Shown here piece by piece: positions 49,498 to 58,179 of a stretch of 64,000 bases of DNA. The notes beneath the pieces were generated by a model. It was not told the origin of the DNA and ran no database searches. It saw only the letters and a program-made list of their open reading frames with translations. The stretch spans positions 1-64,000 of the forward strand of contig NZ_BDCU01000060.1 of assembly GCF_001618425.1 (NCBI RefSeq), written 5' to 3'. Both the position numbers and the translations under genes were made by a program. The first letter of the stretch is position 1, and the number at the start of each line of letters is the position of its first letter. This stretch comes from Nocardia fusca NBRC 14340. GTDB taxonomy: Bacteria > Actinomycetota > Actinomycetes > Mycobacteriales > Mycobacteriaceae.

Positions 49498-50261
49498 CCG
49501 CCGGTGACCGAATGGGAACCGGGAGTCGGCGGGAGCTGACCGATCTGGAGTTCGTGCTGCTGTGCGCGGACCACCGGATCGGCGGCTTGCCCGCCCCGTT
49601 CGTCTTCACCAGCCGCACTCGTTACGCCGACGACTACGAGGTGGAGAAGGCCGCGGTGCGCGCCGGTCTCGCCCGGGTGGCCGGTTCGGAACTCGACGCG
49701 TTCACCGCCACTCTGTCGCGCCCCGATCTCATGGTCGTCGCGCACGCCTGGGACACCCGGGCGCCGGCCGACCCCGGCCGGCGTACCCGCGTCCACGCCG
49801 TGCGGCGCGGTGCGCGCGGCTATGTGATCACCCAGCGGCCGGGGGAGACCCTGGCCCATGCGGGCGGTTTCGATATCGCCGACTGCCCGCCGGCCGAACT
49901 CGGACGGACCGTGATCGGCCTGCTGCCCGAGGCGGTCGCGGGACGCGACGCCGCGGCGGTGCGCGAGGAACTGGCGGACGCCGGGAACGAGCCCTACGCA
50001 GGTGATGACGTCGCGCCGGCCGTGGCGCCCGCCGCCGCGCTCACCGATTGCGGTTTCGTGAAAGTGATCCAGGGCCATCTCGGGTTCCGCGCGCGCGGCC
50101 TCGTCGAGGTGGGGCTGGCCTGGCGGGATGTTCCGGGCGACGGCCGGTACGCGATCACCGTGGGTGAACCGGTCGACACCGCGACCGGGATGGACAGCGC
50201 CGCCCAGGCCGACTGGGTGGATGCGCAGATGGCGCACATCATGACCAGGTTGTCCGCCTAG
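49494..50261 (+). CDS. EspG-family ESX chaperone, copy 2
   Basis: A 255-residue tandem paralogue of the preceding gene: RRELTDLEFVLLCADHRIGG, PFVFTSRTRYADDY, ARGYVITQRPGETLAHAGG and FVKVIQGHLGFRARGLVEVG. ATG 49494 lies in the ATGA overlap; the open frame extends upstream only as antiphase sequence. Two EspG copies for one visible WKG-type client suggest that they serve different substrates, perhaps the two large WXG100-like proteins. It is the last gene of the locus. Confidence 0.88.
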   Translation: MTAGDRMGTGSRRELTDLEFVLLCADHRIGGLPAPFVFTSRTRYADDYEVEKAAVRAGLARVAGSELDAFTATLSRPDLMVVAHAWDTRAPADPGRRTRVHAVRRGARGYVITQRPGETLAHAGGFDIADCPPAELGRTVIGLLPEAVAGRDAAAVREELADAGNEPYAGDDVAPAVAPAAALTDCGFVKVIQGHLGFRARGLVEVGLAWRDVPGDGRYAITVGEPVDTATGMDSAAQADWVDAQMAHIMTRLSA

Positions 50262-50431
50262 AGGGCGCTGCCGGGCCTGGCCCGTCCGCAGTCCGCGCAT
50301 GGCCGGAGCGAAGGCGGAGGTACGTCTAGTCCGCCGAGTGGGCGCAACCGGGCAAAACCACCTGGCCGCCGGTGGCGACCCGCGCGGTATCGTCACCGAT
50401 ATTCATAACCGTTTCGACCAGAGGATGTGCT

Positions 50432-51208
50432 GTGACCGACTTCGAGACGATTCTGCTGGAGCGCAAGGACAAGGTCGGCCTCATCACGCTGAACCGGCCC
50501 AAGGCGCTGAACGCGCTCAACGCGCAGGTCCTCGATGATGTGATCGCCGCTCTCGACGAGCTCGAACGCGACGACGAGATCGGTGCGGTCGTGATCACCG
50601 GTTCGGAGCGGGCCTTCGCCGCCGGCGCGGATATCAAGGAGATGCAGCCGAAGTCCTACATGGACATGTTCATGGACGACTATTTCGCCCGCTGGGAGCG
50701 GCTCGCCCAGTTCCGTAAGCCGACCATCGCGGCCGTCGCCGGTTACGCGCTGGGCGGCGGCTGTGAGCTCGCCATGATCTGCGACATCCTGATCGCCGCG
50801 GATACCGCCAAGTTCGGCCAGCCCGAGATCAAGCTCGGTGTCATCCCCGGTATCGGCGGTTCGCAGCGGCTGACCCGTGCGGTCGGTAAGGCCAAGGCCA
50901 TGGATCTGGTGCTCACCGGCCGCAATATGGATGCCGAGGAGGCCGAGCGCGCCGGTCTGGTGGCCCGGATCGTGCCCGCCGCCGAACTGCTGGACACCGC
51001 GCTGGAGGTCGGTGCCACCATCGCGTCGATGTCGCTGCCGGTGGCCATGATCGCCAAGGAGGCGGTGAACCGGTCCTTCGAGACCACGCTGGGCGAGGGC
51101 CTGCGGTTCGAGCGGCGCGTGTTCCATTCGCTGTTCGCGACCGCGGACCAGTCCGAGGGTATGGCGGCGTTCGTGGACAAGCGGCCCGCGAAGTTCATCA
51201 ACCGCTGA
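50432..51208 (+). CDS. echA8: Enoyl-CoA hydratase (EchA8-like)
   Basis: A 258-residue crotonase, the usual length for short-chain enoyl-CoA hydratase. It has LITLNRPKALNALNAQVLDD (split), the oxyanion loop ERAFAAGADIKEM, catalytic Glu112 in GGGCELAMICD and Glu132 in FGQPEIKLGVIPGIGG. Both acid residues are present, so it should hydrate 2-enoyl-CoA in beta-oxidation. GTG 50432 is chosen from the family N-terminus TDFETILLER; AGAGGA lies a few bases upstream. It closely resembles mycobacterial EchA8. It is not coupled to the ESX genes. Confidence 0.9.
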   Translation: MTDFETILLERKDKVGLITLNRPKALNALNAQVLDDVIAALDELERDDEIGAVVITGSERAFAAGADIKEMQPKSYMDMFMDDYFARWERLAQFRKPTIAAVAGYALGGGCELAMICDILIAADTAKFGQPEIKLGVIPGIGGSQRLTRAVGKAKAMDLVLTGRNMDAEEAERAGLVARIVPAAELLDTALEVGATIASMSLPVAMIAKEAVNRSFETTLGEGLRFERRVFHSLFATADQSEGMAAFVDKRPAKFINR

Positions 51209-51236
51209 TCTTGGCGGTGCGCGGCCCGCGCCCGGT

Positions 51237-52289
51237 TCAGGGCGCGGGTGGCGCGTCCAGGATGTCGGTGGGGACGTAGTTGTTCCGGGTGGGTTGCGCG
51301 GCCCCGTTCTGTGCCGTGAGCAGTCCGGCCACGGTCGCGCCCAGCCCGATCGTCACCGCCGCGGCCGCGTAGACCTTGCGCCGCCCGACGGTGGGCGGGG
51401 CCAGCGGCACCACCTGCCCGCCCGCCCGGATATGCGCCGTGCGGATCCCGGCGGCGGGCCGTTCGGCCGCGAACAGCAGCGCGCCGCGCGCCGAGACGTA
51501 CTCCGGTTCGGAATCGCATACCACCGGCAGGTCCAGCAGTTCGCTCAGGCGGGTGCGCAGAGTGGGGTTGCGGGCGCACCCGCCGAGCAGGGCCACCGCA
51601 TCCGGCGCCGCCTCTGTCTGCTCGGCCACCCGGTGCACCAGTGTGGCGGCCGACTGCACCGCGTCCGCGCAGAGTTCGGCGAGGTCACTTCGGGTGATCA
51701 CCGCGCGTTCGGCGGTATCGGGGTCGGCGGCGGTCACCACGCGGGCGCTGCTCAGCGCTTCCCGGTACCGCCGGGCCGCCGTCTCGTCGGTGTACACACC
51801 GGCGGAGTCCAGCCATTCGCACAGCAGTTCGTTGTAGCCGTCGCCGCCCAGACCCGGGCAGTGGGCCCCGGCCAGCACGGTATCGGTGCGGCAGTCGATC
51901 TGGGTGAGGGTCAGACCGGAGGAGCCCAGGTCGAACAGGGAGACCACCCCGGTCGTCGGCAGTTTCTCGGTGAACCTGAGGTAGCGCAGCTGTGCCAGCG
52001 GCTCGTCCACCAGGGTGACGCGGCCGGTGCCGAGGGCGTCACCCACCACTTCGGCCTGCTCCCGGTTATGGCAGGTCACCGCGGTTCCGGTGATGTACTC
52101 GTCGCGCCGGTCGGCGGCGCCGTACATGCGGCGGATCGCGATGAGAGCCGGTTCGGCCACCGAGGCGCGGGCCGGGCGCGGGATATGGCATCGATCGATC
52201 GGCGGCAGGTGCGGTTGATCCGAATGGGTGAGCACCGCACGCGCACCTGAGGCGCCTACAGATACCCCGAGAACCAGCACCATAAACAT
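51237..52289 (-). CDS. Actin-fold (Hsp70-like) membrane-anchored protein
   Basis: A 350-residue reduced member of the Hsp70/actin ATPase fold. Phosphate-1 loop is LVLGVSVGASGARAVL, phosphate-2 VVSLFDLGSSGLTLTQID, and the adenosine motif ALLGGCARNPTLRTRL. A helix near the C-terminus (YAAAAVTIGLGATVAGLL) could anchor it in the membrane. There is no peptide-binding domain, so it is not a full DnaK. Relatives in Nocardia and mycobacteria are known only as chaperone-like proteins. ATG 52289 or 52283 could start it. It is convergent with echA8. Confidence 0.7.
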   Translation of the reverse strand: MFMVLVLGVSVGASGARAVLTHSDQPHLPPIDRCHIPRPARASVAEPALIAIRRMYGAADRRDEYITGTAVTCHNREQAEVVGDALGTGRVTLVDEPLAQLRYLRFTEKLPTTGVVSLFDLGSSGLTLTQIDCRTDTVLAGAHCPGLGGDGYNELLCEWLDSAGVYTDETAARRYREALSSARVVTAADPDTAERAVITRSDLAELCADAVQSAATLVHRVAEQTEAAPDAVALLGGCARNPTLRTRLSELLDLPVVCDSEPEYVSARGALLFAAERPAAGIRTAHIRAGGQVVPLAPPTVGRRKVYAAAAVTIGLGATVAGLLTAQNGAAQPTRNNYVPTDILDAPPAP

Positions 52290-52453
52290 ATGGTGCGCCG
52301 CGGGTCGGTCGTTGCCAAGCCGAACCCCCGAGAAATTTGCTGAACGGGTGCCCGGCTGTCATGTGTTCGCCGCCGTGCCGGTCCGGCAAACATCCGATAC
52401 GCCCTGTTCCGGGCCGGGTTTGCCGCTCCCCGCACCGGGCGGCCGGTATGCGG

Positions 52454-52996
52454 TCAGGGTTCGGCCCAGCGGGCCGGTTCCTCGCCGGTATCGAAGTCTC
52501 CCGCGGTGTGGCGGAACTCGGCGAGCAACTGCAGCAGCGTCCGCAACCGGTCGGGCGGCAGTTCCGGTCGCGCGAACACGCGCTCGTTCAGATAGCCGGT
52601 GGCCTCGGCGACGAGAGCCCTTCCGGCATCGGTGATCTCGATCAGGGTGGCCCGGCGGTCGTTGGGATGCGGTACCCGGTTCACCAGCCCCGCCGCCTCC
52701 AGCCGGTCGACCGAATTGGTGACACTGGTCGGGTGCACCTGCAGCCGGGCGCTGGCCACCGCCATCGGCAGCGCGCCGGTGGCACTGAAGTTCAGCAGTT
52801 GCAGCAGTTCGTAGCGGGAGAAGGTCAGGCCGGTCGGGCGCAGGGCTTCGTCGACGCGCGCCATGACGATCTGCTGGGCGCGGACCAGTGAGGTCACCGC
52901 GGCCATCCCGTCGGCGACCGCACCCCATCCGTGGCCGACCCATTGACGGTGGGCCTCCTGGATCGGGTCGAGGGGTAGCGGGCGGGGGCGAGACAT
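52454..52996 (-). CDS. MarR-family regulator
   Basis: A 180-residue winged-helix regulator. The helix-turn-helix and wing read LTFSRYELLQLLNFSATG, MAVASARLQVHPTSVTNSVD and LVNRVPHPNDRRATLIEITD, with the Asp-x-Arg wing signature DRRA. It should bind DNA as a dimer and respond to small phenolic or acyl compounds. ATG 52996 is chosen because the family core starts soon after; longer starts are Arg-rich. No obvious operator was found in its short upstream gap. The targets are unknown. Confidence 0.85.
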   Translation of the reverse strand: MSRPRPLPLDPIQEAHRQWVGHGWGAVADGMAAVTSLVRAQQIVMARVDEALRPTGLTFSRYELLQLLNFSATGALPMAVASARLQVHPTSVTNSVDRLEAAGLVNRVPHPNDRRATLIEITDAGRALVAEATGYLNERVFARPELPPDRLRTLLQLLAEFRHTAGDFDTGEEPARWAEP

Positions 52997-53175
52997 GTGT
53001 TCGATCATTGCACGGCACCGCGCCGGTGAGCCGCGTCGTGGGCGCTCCCCGGTGGCGGGTGTCACCCGCGAGGCCGGGCCGCGCCGCCACCGGTCCGGGC
53101 GCTGTCACCGGTTGCGATCCGGCTGAGCGCAACTGTGTGCCGCGCGGCGGTGGCACGCCATGATCATCGAGTCAC

Positions 53176-53247
53176 GCGGGCGTGGCTGAGTGGTTCAGGC
53201 AACGGTCTGCAAAGCCGTTTACGCGGGTTCGATTCCCGCCGCTCGCT
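53176..53247 (+). tRNA. cysT: tRNA-Cys (anticodon GCA)
   Basis: A 72-nt cloverleaf: acceptor GCGGGCG (53176-53182) with CGCTCGC (53240-53246), one G-U pair; anticodon stem ACGGT/GCCGT with loop CTGCAAA and anticodon GCA at 53209-53211; T-arm GCGGG-TTCGATT-CCCGC; discriminator T53247. CCA is not encoded. Confidence 0.95.
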
Positions 53248-53311
53248 CGGTATGCCGGCCCGGGCCGGAATCGTCGGCGATTCCGGCCCGGGCCGCGCGC
53301 GGATCGGTTCG

Positions 53312-54724
53312 TCAGCCGAGGCCCGAGAAATCCCGCAGCACAGCGTGATTGCGATCGGCGAAGGTACCGAGGGTGTACTCGGGGAGCAGGCCGAAGTATT
53401 CGGCGCGGGTCAGTGTGCTCCAGCGTCGCGACTCCGGGGTGCGGGTCTTGTAGAAGTTCACCGTGTAACCACCCTCGTAGATCCGCAGCAGGCTGTACCC
53501 GCCGGGATACTCCTTGATCGCGCCGACCTCCAGGAATTCCACCGCGCACGCGGTATCCGGCCGGGTGCGGCGGGTGCGGTGGGTATGGCCGCTGTGCTGC
53601 AGGAAGACCCCCGGCGCGTCCTCGTACAACCGCTGCAGCCGCAGCGCGGTCGCGCGGTCGAGCACGAAACCGGGACCGGCCGTATTGGTGAGCCCGGCCT
53701 CCACGGTGATCGGATGATGACCGAAAACCACAGTGGGGCGGTCGGGTTCGGCGCGCAGCAGTTCGGCGACCCGGTCGAACTGCGCGGTGTCGAGAACCCC
53801 GCCCGCGCCGTCCAGTGCGCTGGTGTCCAGGCCGAGGATGCGCAGACCGCCGAGTTCGTGTTCGACCACCTGTTGCCGGGTCCCGAAAACCTCGCTCCAG
53901 CAATCACGGTGGTCCGTGGCACCGGGAACCGCCGGGCAGTCCGCGTATTCCGCGCCCGTGTGCGGGCGGTCGTGGTTCCCGCGGACGGCGAGGTAATCCT
54001 GACCGTCGATGCCCCAGCCGTCGAGCCGGGCACGCACCGCGCGCACCTGCGCGGGTGTGGCCTCGGCGGTCAGGTCACCGGCCAGCAGCAGTAGTTCCGC
54101 GCCGCGATCGGGGCGGCGCAGATCGCCGAGAACGGCGTCGAACATGACCTCCGGATAGGGCGGCAGACCCGGTTCCTGGCGTATCCCGGGCGGCAGCCCG
54201 CCCGCCACCAGACCGCTCACGGTCTCCCCGTAGTGGGCGTCGTTGGCGAGTGCCAGGGTGCGCAACAGCCTTCCCGGCGGCGGCACCAGGGTGGTGAACG
54301 TCGCGGTGGTCTCCGGGGTGCCGGGCGCGCCGGTCGCGACCGAGAGCGCGGGCGTCGCCCGTATTCCGGCCGATCGCGCCTCGAACCGGTAGGCGCGGCC
54401 CGGCTCCAGACCGTCGATCTGCGCGTAGTGGAACGGGGTGGGGCTCTCGGAAGCCCAGACCGGCCGGAGCGGGCGGGCACTGTCCGCCGGGCCGAGCAGT
54501 AGCTCGCCGTCGGTGGGCACCGGGAGCGCGCTGCCGGGGTCACGGCTGGTCCAGGTGAGCACGGCGGCGGTATCGGTGACCGTGACGACTTCCAGCTCGG
54601 TCGCCCGCGCCGGGCCGGGCGCCGCCGTCGCCCGGCCCGTACCGGAGAATCCGGCGGCGGGCAGCAGCGCCGCGAGGCCGAGTGCGCCCAGCACGGTGCG
54701 GCGCGAGGGTCCGCAGCAGCTCAT
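53312..54724 (-). CDS. Tat-exported metallophosphoesterase
   Basis: A 470-residue calcineurin-like phosphatase. The start has a twin-arginine signal (SRRTVLGALGLAALLPAAG), so it leaves the cell folded. Residues 45-150 form a fibronectin-like domain as in purple acid phosphatases (LTWTSRDPGS, FHYAQIDGLEPGRAYRFEAR, split). The two-metal site motifs are NDAHYGE, LLLAGDLT, VRGNHDRP, VVFGHHPI and QHSGHTHR. Expected work is hydrolysis of phosphate esters in the cell wall or medium. ATG 54724 or GTG 54730 is the start. Confidence 0.88.
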   Translation of the reverse strand: MSCCGPSRRTVLGALGLAALLPAAGFSGTGRATAAPGPARATELEVVTVTDTAAVLTWTSRDPGSALPVPTDGELLLGPADSARPLRPVWASESPTPFHYAQIDGLEPGRAYRFEARSAGIRATPALSVATGAPGTPETTATFTTLVPPPGRLLRTLALANDAHYGETVSGLVAGGLPPGIRQEPGLPPYPEVMFDAVLGDLRRPDRGAELLLLAGDLTAEATPAQVRAVRARLDGWGIDGQDYLAVRGNHDRPHTGAEYADCPAVPGATDHRDCWSEVFGTRQQVVEHELGGLRILGLDTSALDGAGGVLDTAQFDRVAELLRAEPDRPTVVFGHHPITVEAGLTNTAGPGFVLDRATALRLQRLYEDAPGVFLQHSGHTHRTRRTRPDTACAVEFLEVGAIKEYPGGYSLLRIYEGGYTVNFYKTRTPESRRWSTLTRAEYFGLLPEYTLGTFADRNHAVLRDFSGLG

Positions 54725-54740
54725 CGGCACCCGCCGTCGA

Positions 54741-55271
54741 TCATTTCGGGTCGCTGTCGGAGGAGGAGCAGACCCGCCATTCGCCGTCCTCTTTCACGAG
54801 GTTCTCTTCGGAGCTGTCGTCCATCTCCTCGTCCTCGCCCCCGCCCGGCGCCGACAGGCTGAACTTGCCCTTGATCTCGGCTTTCGCCCGGTCTCCGGTC
54901 ACGACGATATTGTCGACGGAGTCGATGGCGACGGTGAATCCGAGCTTCTCGGCCTCGGATTTCTCCGCGTCCGACATGGCATCGAATTCGTCCCGGTCGG
55001 CCTTGCAGGCCAGCCGGGTGGCGGCTGCGAAACCGTCGTCGCTGAGCGTGCCGTAGAACTCGCGCAGCGAGGCCTCGATCTGCTGGTCGTCGGAGGACAG
55101 CGGGGTGCGTCCCTGCATGGTCAGCACCACCACGGCGGCGATGGCGGCGACGACCACGACCACGGCCGCCACCGCGCCCACGATGAGGCCGGTGCGCCGC
55201 TTCCGTGGGGGCCGGTTGCCGTCGGGCGGCTGCGGTCCGGTCGGGGGTGGGCCTGCCGGTGGTTGAGTCAA
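54741..55271 (-). CDS. Single-pass membrane protein with DUF4878-like domain
   Basis: A 176-residue protein. TTG 55271 is taken as start because GGAG lies just upstream and a Pro-rich cytoplasmic tail follows (TQPPAGPPPTGPQPP). One membrane helix (VGAVAAVVVVVAAIAAVVVL) is preceded by PPRKRR. The outside domain (IEASLREFYGTLSDDGFAAA, EFDAMSDAEKSEAEKLGF, DGEWRVCSS) looks like the DUF4878/NTF2-like fold found in small actinobacterial lipoproteins. The end is 17 bases from the start of the phosphatase gene on the same strand, so they may be cotranscribed. Confidence 0.75.
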   Translation of the reverse strand: MTQPPAGPPPTGPQPPDGNRPPRKRRTGLIVGAVAAVVVVVAAIAAVVVLTMQGRTPLSSDDQQIEASLREFYGTLSDDGFAAATRLACKADRDEFDAMSDAEKSEAEKLGFTVAIDSVDNIVVTGDRAKAEIKGKFSLSAPGGGEDEEMDDSSEENLVKEDGEWRVCSSSDSDPK

Positions 55272-55433
55272 ATCATTCTCCGTTCCCGGGGGATTTTTCC
55301 GAACATTACGACACCTCCCGCGTCGAAGTCCGGTTCGGCGGGTCGCCCGGGCCGAGTGTTCCGCGCGCGCAACCGCGCCGGCGCTCCTACACTCCTTTCG
55401 GCGGTAACCGACAAATGTGTGGAGGTATGTTCT

Positions 55434-56465
55434 ATGTCCGGTCGTGGTGTCCATCTGTGCGGCAGTGTGCCGCTCTCCGACGCCGCGGCGGTCTTCGCGC
55501 AGGTGGCCACCCGGCTGGGTGGGCATATCGCCCGAGTCCCCGACGGTGAGACCGGAGAGCGCGACAACTTCGTGGTGTGGCAGCTGCCCAGACTGCAGGC
55601 GCACCCCAATCTTGTCACCGTGCCGCCGCCGAGCCCGGAATACGGACCGAGCGAGCGGGTGCAGCCGGCGCCCGGAATCGATGCGTCGGCAATCGATTTC
55701 GGCACGCTCGGGTATGCACAGGCCGCCCGGGCGTCATGGCGGGTGTTCGAACAGCTCCGCGCGCAGGGTGTGCTCCGGCCCGGCATCCGGTTCCAGGTGA
55801 GCCTGCCGACCCCGATCTCGGTGATCGGCGCGTTCGTCGCGGGCCCCCAGGCGGAACTGGAGATCCGTTACGAGGCAGCGATCCTGGCCGAATTGGATCA
55901 GATCACCTCGGCGATTCCCCATGAGGATCTGGCGATCCAGTGGGACGCGCCCGTCGAATTCGCGCTGTTCGAAGGCGTCTTCCCGTGTTGGTTCGGCGAC
56001 GACTATCCCGCCCGGCTGGGCGGCGTGATCGAGCGGCTCACCCGTCTCGGCGATGCGGTCCCCGGCGGGGTCGAGCTGGGCTATCACCTCTGTTACGGCG
56101 ATTTCGGTCATCGGCATTTCGTCGAACCCGCCGATACCTCGAAACTGGTCGATGTGGCCTCCGGTGTGGCCACCGCGCTGAAGCGTCCGCTGAACTGGAT
56201 CCACCTGCCCGTCCCGAAGGAGCGCTCGGACGCTGCGTATTTCTCCCCGCTCGCGGGCCTGGCGACAGAACCGGAGACCACCGTCTTCCTGGGTCTGGTG
56301 CATGCCTCCGACGGTTTCGACGGTGCTCGCCGCCGCATCAAGGCCGCGGCCGAGTTCCTGCCCGAGTTCGGGATCGCCACCGAATGCGGGATGGGACGCC
56401 GCCCGGCCGGCCAGATCCCGGAACTGCTCGATCTGCACGCCCGCCTCGCGAACGCGTTGGACTGA
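55434..56465 (+). CDS. MetE/UROD-superfamily-like protein
   Basis: A 343-residue predicted TIM barrel. The opening HLCGSVPLSDAAAVFAQVA, then RVPDGETGERDNFVVWQLPR (split), VSLPTPISVIGAFVAG and later LAIQWDAPVEFAL, GYHLCYGDFGHRHF and ECGMGRRPAGQIPELLDLH fit the methionine-synthase-II/UROD superfamily as annotated in actinomycetes. The GYHLCYGDFGHRH stretch offers His and Cys that could bind metal. ATG 55434 has a good GGAGG site; the long frame upstream is antisense to two other genes. The substrate is unknown. Confidence 0.7.
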   Translation: MSGRGVHLCGSVPLSDAAAVFAQVATRLGGHIARVPDGETGERDNFVVWQLPRLQAHPNLVTVPPPSPEYGPSERVQPAPGIDASAIDFGTLGYAQAARASWRVFEQLRAQGVLRPGIRFQVSLPTPISVIGAFVAGPQAELEIRYEAAILAELDQITSAIPHEDLAIQWDAPVEFALFEGVFPCWFGDDYPARLGGVIERLTRLGDAVPGGVELGYHLCYGDFGHRHFVEPADTSKLVDVASGVATALKRPLNWIHLPVPKERSDAAYFSPLAGLATEPETTVFLGLVHASDGFDGARRRIKAAAEFLPEFGIATECGMGRRPAGQIPELLDLHARLANALD

Positions 56466-56550
56466 TCCGCCCCGCTCGGGCCGCTCGATCTTCCCGGGGT
56501 CGGTATCGAGGTGCCGCAGCTCCGATGCCGCCGACGCTCGGTAGCGCCTT

Positions 56551-56598
56551 CGTCAACCTTAGGTTGACGGCGTGGAGTTCGTCAACTATTAGTTGACG
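56551..56598. promoter_or_regulatory. Two tandem 19-bp palindromic operators
   Basis: CGTCAACC-TTA-GGTTGACG (56551-56569) and CGTCAACT-ATT-AGTTGACG (56580-56598) each have perfect 8-bp arms; centres are 29 bp apart. They lie 34 bases before the FAD monooxygenase start. Such paired dyads usually bind a TetR- or MarR-type repressor cooperatively. Confidence 0.8.
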
Positions 56599-56632
56599 GC
56601 ATGGGCGCAGCAGCGAATTCCGAGGAGCGGTA

Positions 56633-57841
56633 ATGGTCGATGTCGAGAACGCCGTGCGGCACCCCGGCGGATGCGGGGCGAGACGGGTGGTGATCGTGGG
56701 CGCCGGTATCGCCGGGCTGGCGGCGGCCCTGCGGATGCACCGGGAGGGCTGGGACGTCGTCGTGCTCGAACGCGCCCCGGCACGGCGGAGCAGCGGCTAC
56801 TTGCTGAACCTGCACGGGCCCGGATACGACGCCGCCGAGCGGCTCGGTCTCGTGCCCGCGCTCGCTCCGCGCGATATCGGGTTCTTCACCTCGGTGCTCG
56901 TCCACGCCGACGGGCGGGAGAAGTTCACCGTTCCCCCCGCCGTCGCGCAGGCCGCGGTGGGAGACCGGGCGCTGAGTCTCTTCCGTGGCGACCTGGAATC
57001 GGCGCTGTACGAAGCGGTGGCCGAACACATCGATATCCGATTCGGCACCACCGTGCGGGCGGTGACCCAGGAACCCGGTGCCGTCGAGGCCATCCTGAGC
57101 GACGGCACCCATCTGCGGGCCGACCTGCTCATCGGCGCCGACGGTGTGCACTCCCGGATCCGGGAACTCGTCTTCGGCCCCGAATCCGACTATCTGGTCG
57201 AGCTGAACCACATGGTGGGGGCCTTTCCGCTCGACACCGTGCCCGAGCATGTTGCCGAAGGTGTCGGCACGACCTTCCTCGGGCCCCGGCGTACCGCCGC
57301 GGTGATGAACCTGGGCCCGGACCGGTCCTCGGCGTTCTTCACCTACCGCAGCGCCGACCCGGCGGCCGAGCTCGCCCGCGGCGCCGCACCGGCGCTCACC
57401 GCGGCGTTCGGTGATCTGGGTCGCGGGGTGGCCGAAGCGCTCGAGCAGCTCGCCGCGGACCCGGCCGACGCCTACTTCGACTCGGTCGGCCAGATCGTCA
57501 TCGACCGGTGGAGTAGCGGCCGGGTCGTACTCCTGGGCGATGCCGCCTGGTGCGTCACGGTCTTCGCCGGCTACGGCGCGGCCCTGGCCCTCGACGGCGC
57601 CGACCGGCTCGGTACCGCCCTCGCGGCCCACGGCGACGACCTCACCACCGCACTCGAGGCCTGGGAGCAATCGTTGCGCCCGGAGGTCCGCAAGCGACAA
57701 GCCCTCGCTCGTAAGGGGATCAGCCGATTCGCCCCACCCACTCGTGCGCATGTCTGGGCGGGGGATCTCATGCTGCGCGCCATCCAACTCCCCGGTATCC
57801 GGGGACTCGTCCAGCGCTCGATCCAGCGCGCGAACAACTAG
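56633..57841 (+). CDS. FAD-dependent monooxygenase/oxidoreductase
   Basis: A 402-residue group A flavoprotein of the aromatic hydroxylase type. The dinucleotide motif GAGIAGL is at 23-29, the Arg of RGDLESALYEAV contacts FAD, DLLIGADGVHSRIRELV is the DG motif, and VVLLGDAAWCVTVFAGYGAAL (split) is the GD motif near 302. There is no Tat or Sec signal. ATG 56633 follows GAGGAG. Two strong tandem operators upstream show that it is tightly controlled, as expected for enzymes that hydroxylate an antibiotic or aromatic compound. The substrate is unknown and no regulator gene is adjacent. Confidence 0.85.
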   Translation: MVDVENAVRHPGGCGARRVVIVGAGIAGLAAALRMHREGWDVVVLERAPARRSSGYLLNLHGPGYDAAERLGLVPALAPRDIGFFTSVLVHADGREKFTVPPAVAQAAVGDRALSLFRGDLESALYEAVAEHIDIRFGTTVRAVTQEPGAVEAILSDGTHLRADLLIGADGVHSRIRELVFGPESDYLVELNHMVGAFPLDTVPEHVAEGVGTTFLGPRRTAAVMNLGPDRSSAFFTYRSADPAAELARGAAPALTAAFGDLGRGVAEALEQLAADPADAYFDSVGQIVIDRWSSGRVVLLGDAAWCVTVFAGYGAALALDGADRLGTALAAHGDDLTTALEAWEQSLRPEVRKRQALARKGISRFAPPTRAHVWAGDLMLRAIQLPGIRGLVQRSIQRANN

Positions 57842-58063
57842 CCGCCGCCCGATGGGCCCCGCGCCGGCGCCGGGCCGGGCTCGGGCGGATAGGTCGGCGG
57901 TGCGTGCCGGGTCGGTACCGCCAGGCGAGGCACAGACCATCGGTAGGCCATTTCGAAAGTGGATGGAAGTCGCCGCCGTTTGCTTGTTTCCGGCCGCGGG
58001 GATGCGGTAAGCGGCGAATGAGTCGGGGGCCAGTAGAAAATCGCCGTGAAGGAGATGGGAACG

Positions 58064-58165
58064 ATGGGTTCGTTCGAACCTTATCTGGGCGCCGCCATGG
58101 AAATGGTTCAAAGGATGTTCGGGATGATGTTGGGAATGATGCCCGGCATCGGCCCCGGCCTGTGA
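58064..58165 (+). CDS. 33-residue Met-rich microprotein
   Basis: A very short gene with all its signals: AAGGAG nine bases before ATG 58064, a 33-codon frame, and a strong hairpin 14 bases after TGA. It reads MGSFEPYLGAAMEMVQ, then RMFGMMLGMMPGIGPGL, with eight Met and one charged cluster. The second half could form a short amphipathic or membrane-inserted helix. In-frame ATG 58055 or GTG 58046 are less likely starts. I do not recognise a family. A membrane-acting small protein is a guess from its composition. Confidence 0.6.
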   Translation: MGSFEPYLGAAMEMVQRMFGMMLGMMPGIGPGL

Positions 58166-58179
58166 CGGAGGAGCGGACA

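Noticed and set aside
52454..53065. Longer MarR start at 53065
   Set aside because: The added residues are Arg/Pro-rich and lie outside the family; ATG 52996 fits better.
54438..56465. 675-residue start for the MetE-like gene
   Set aside because: The first 330 codons are antisense to the phosphatase and membrane-protein genes; ATG 55434 has a clear GGAGG site.
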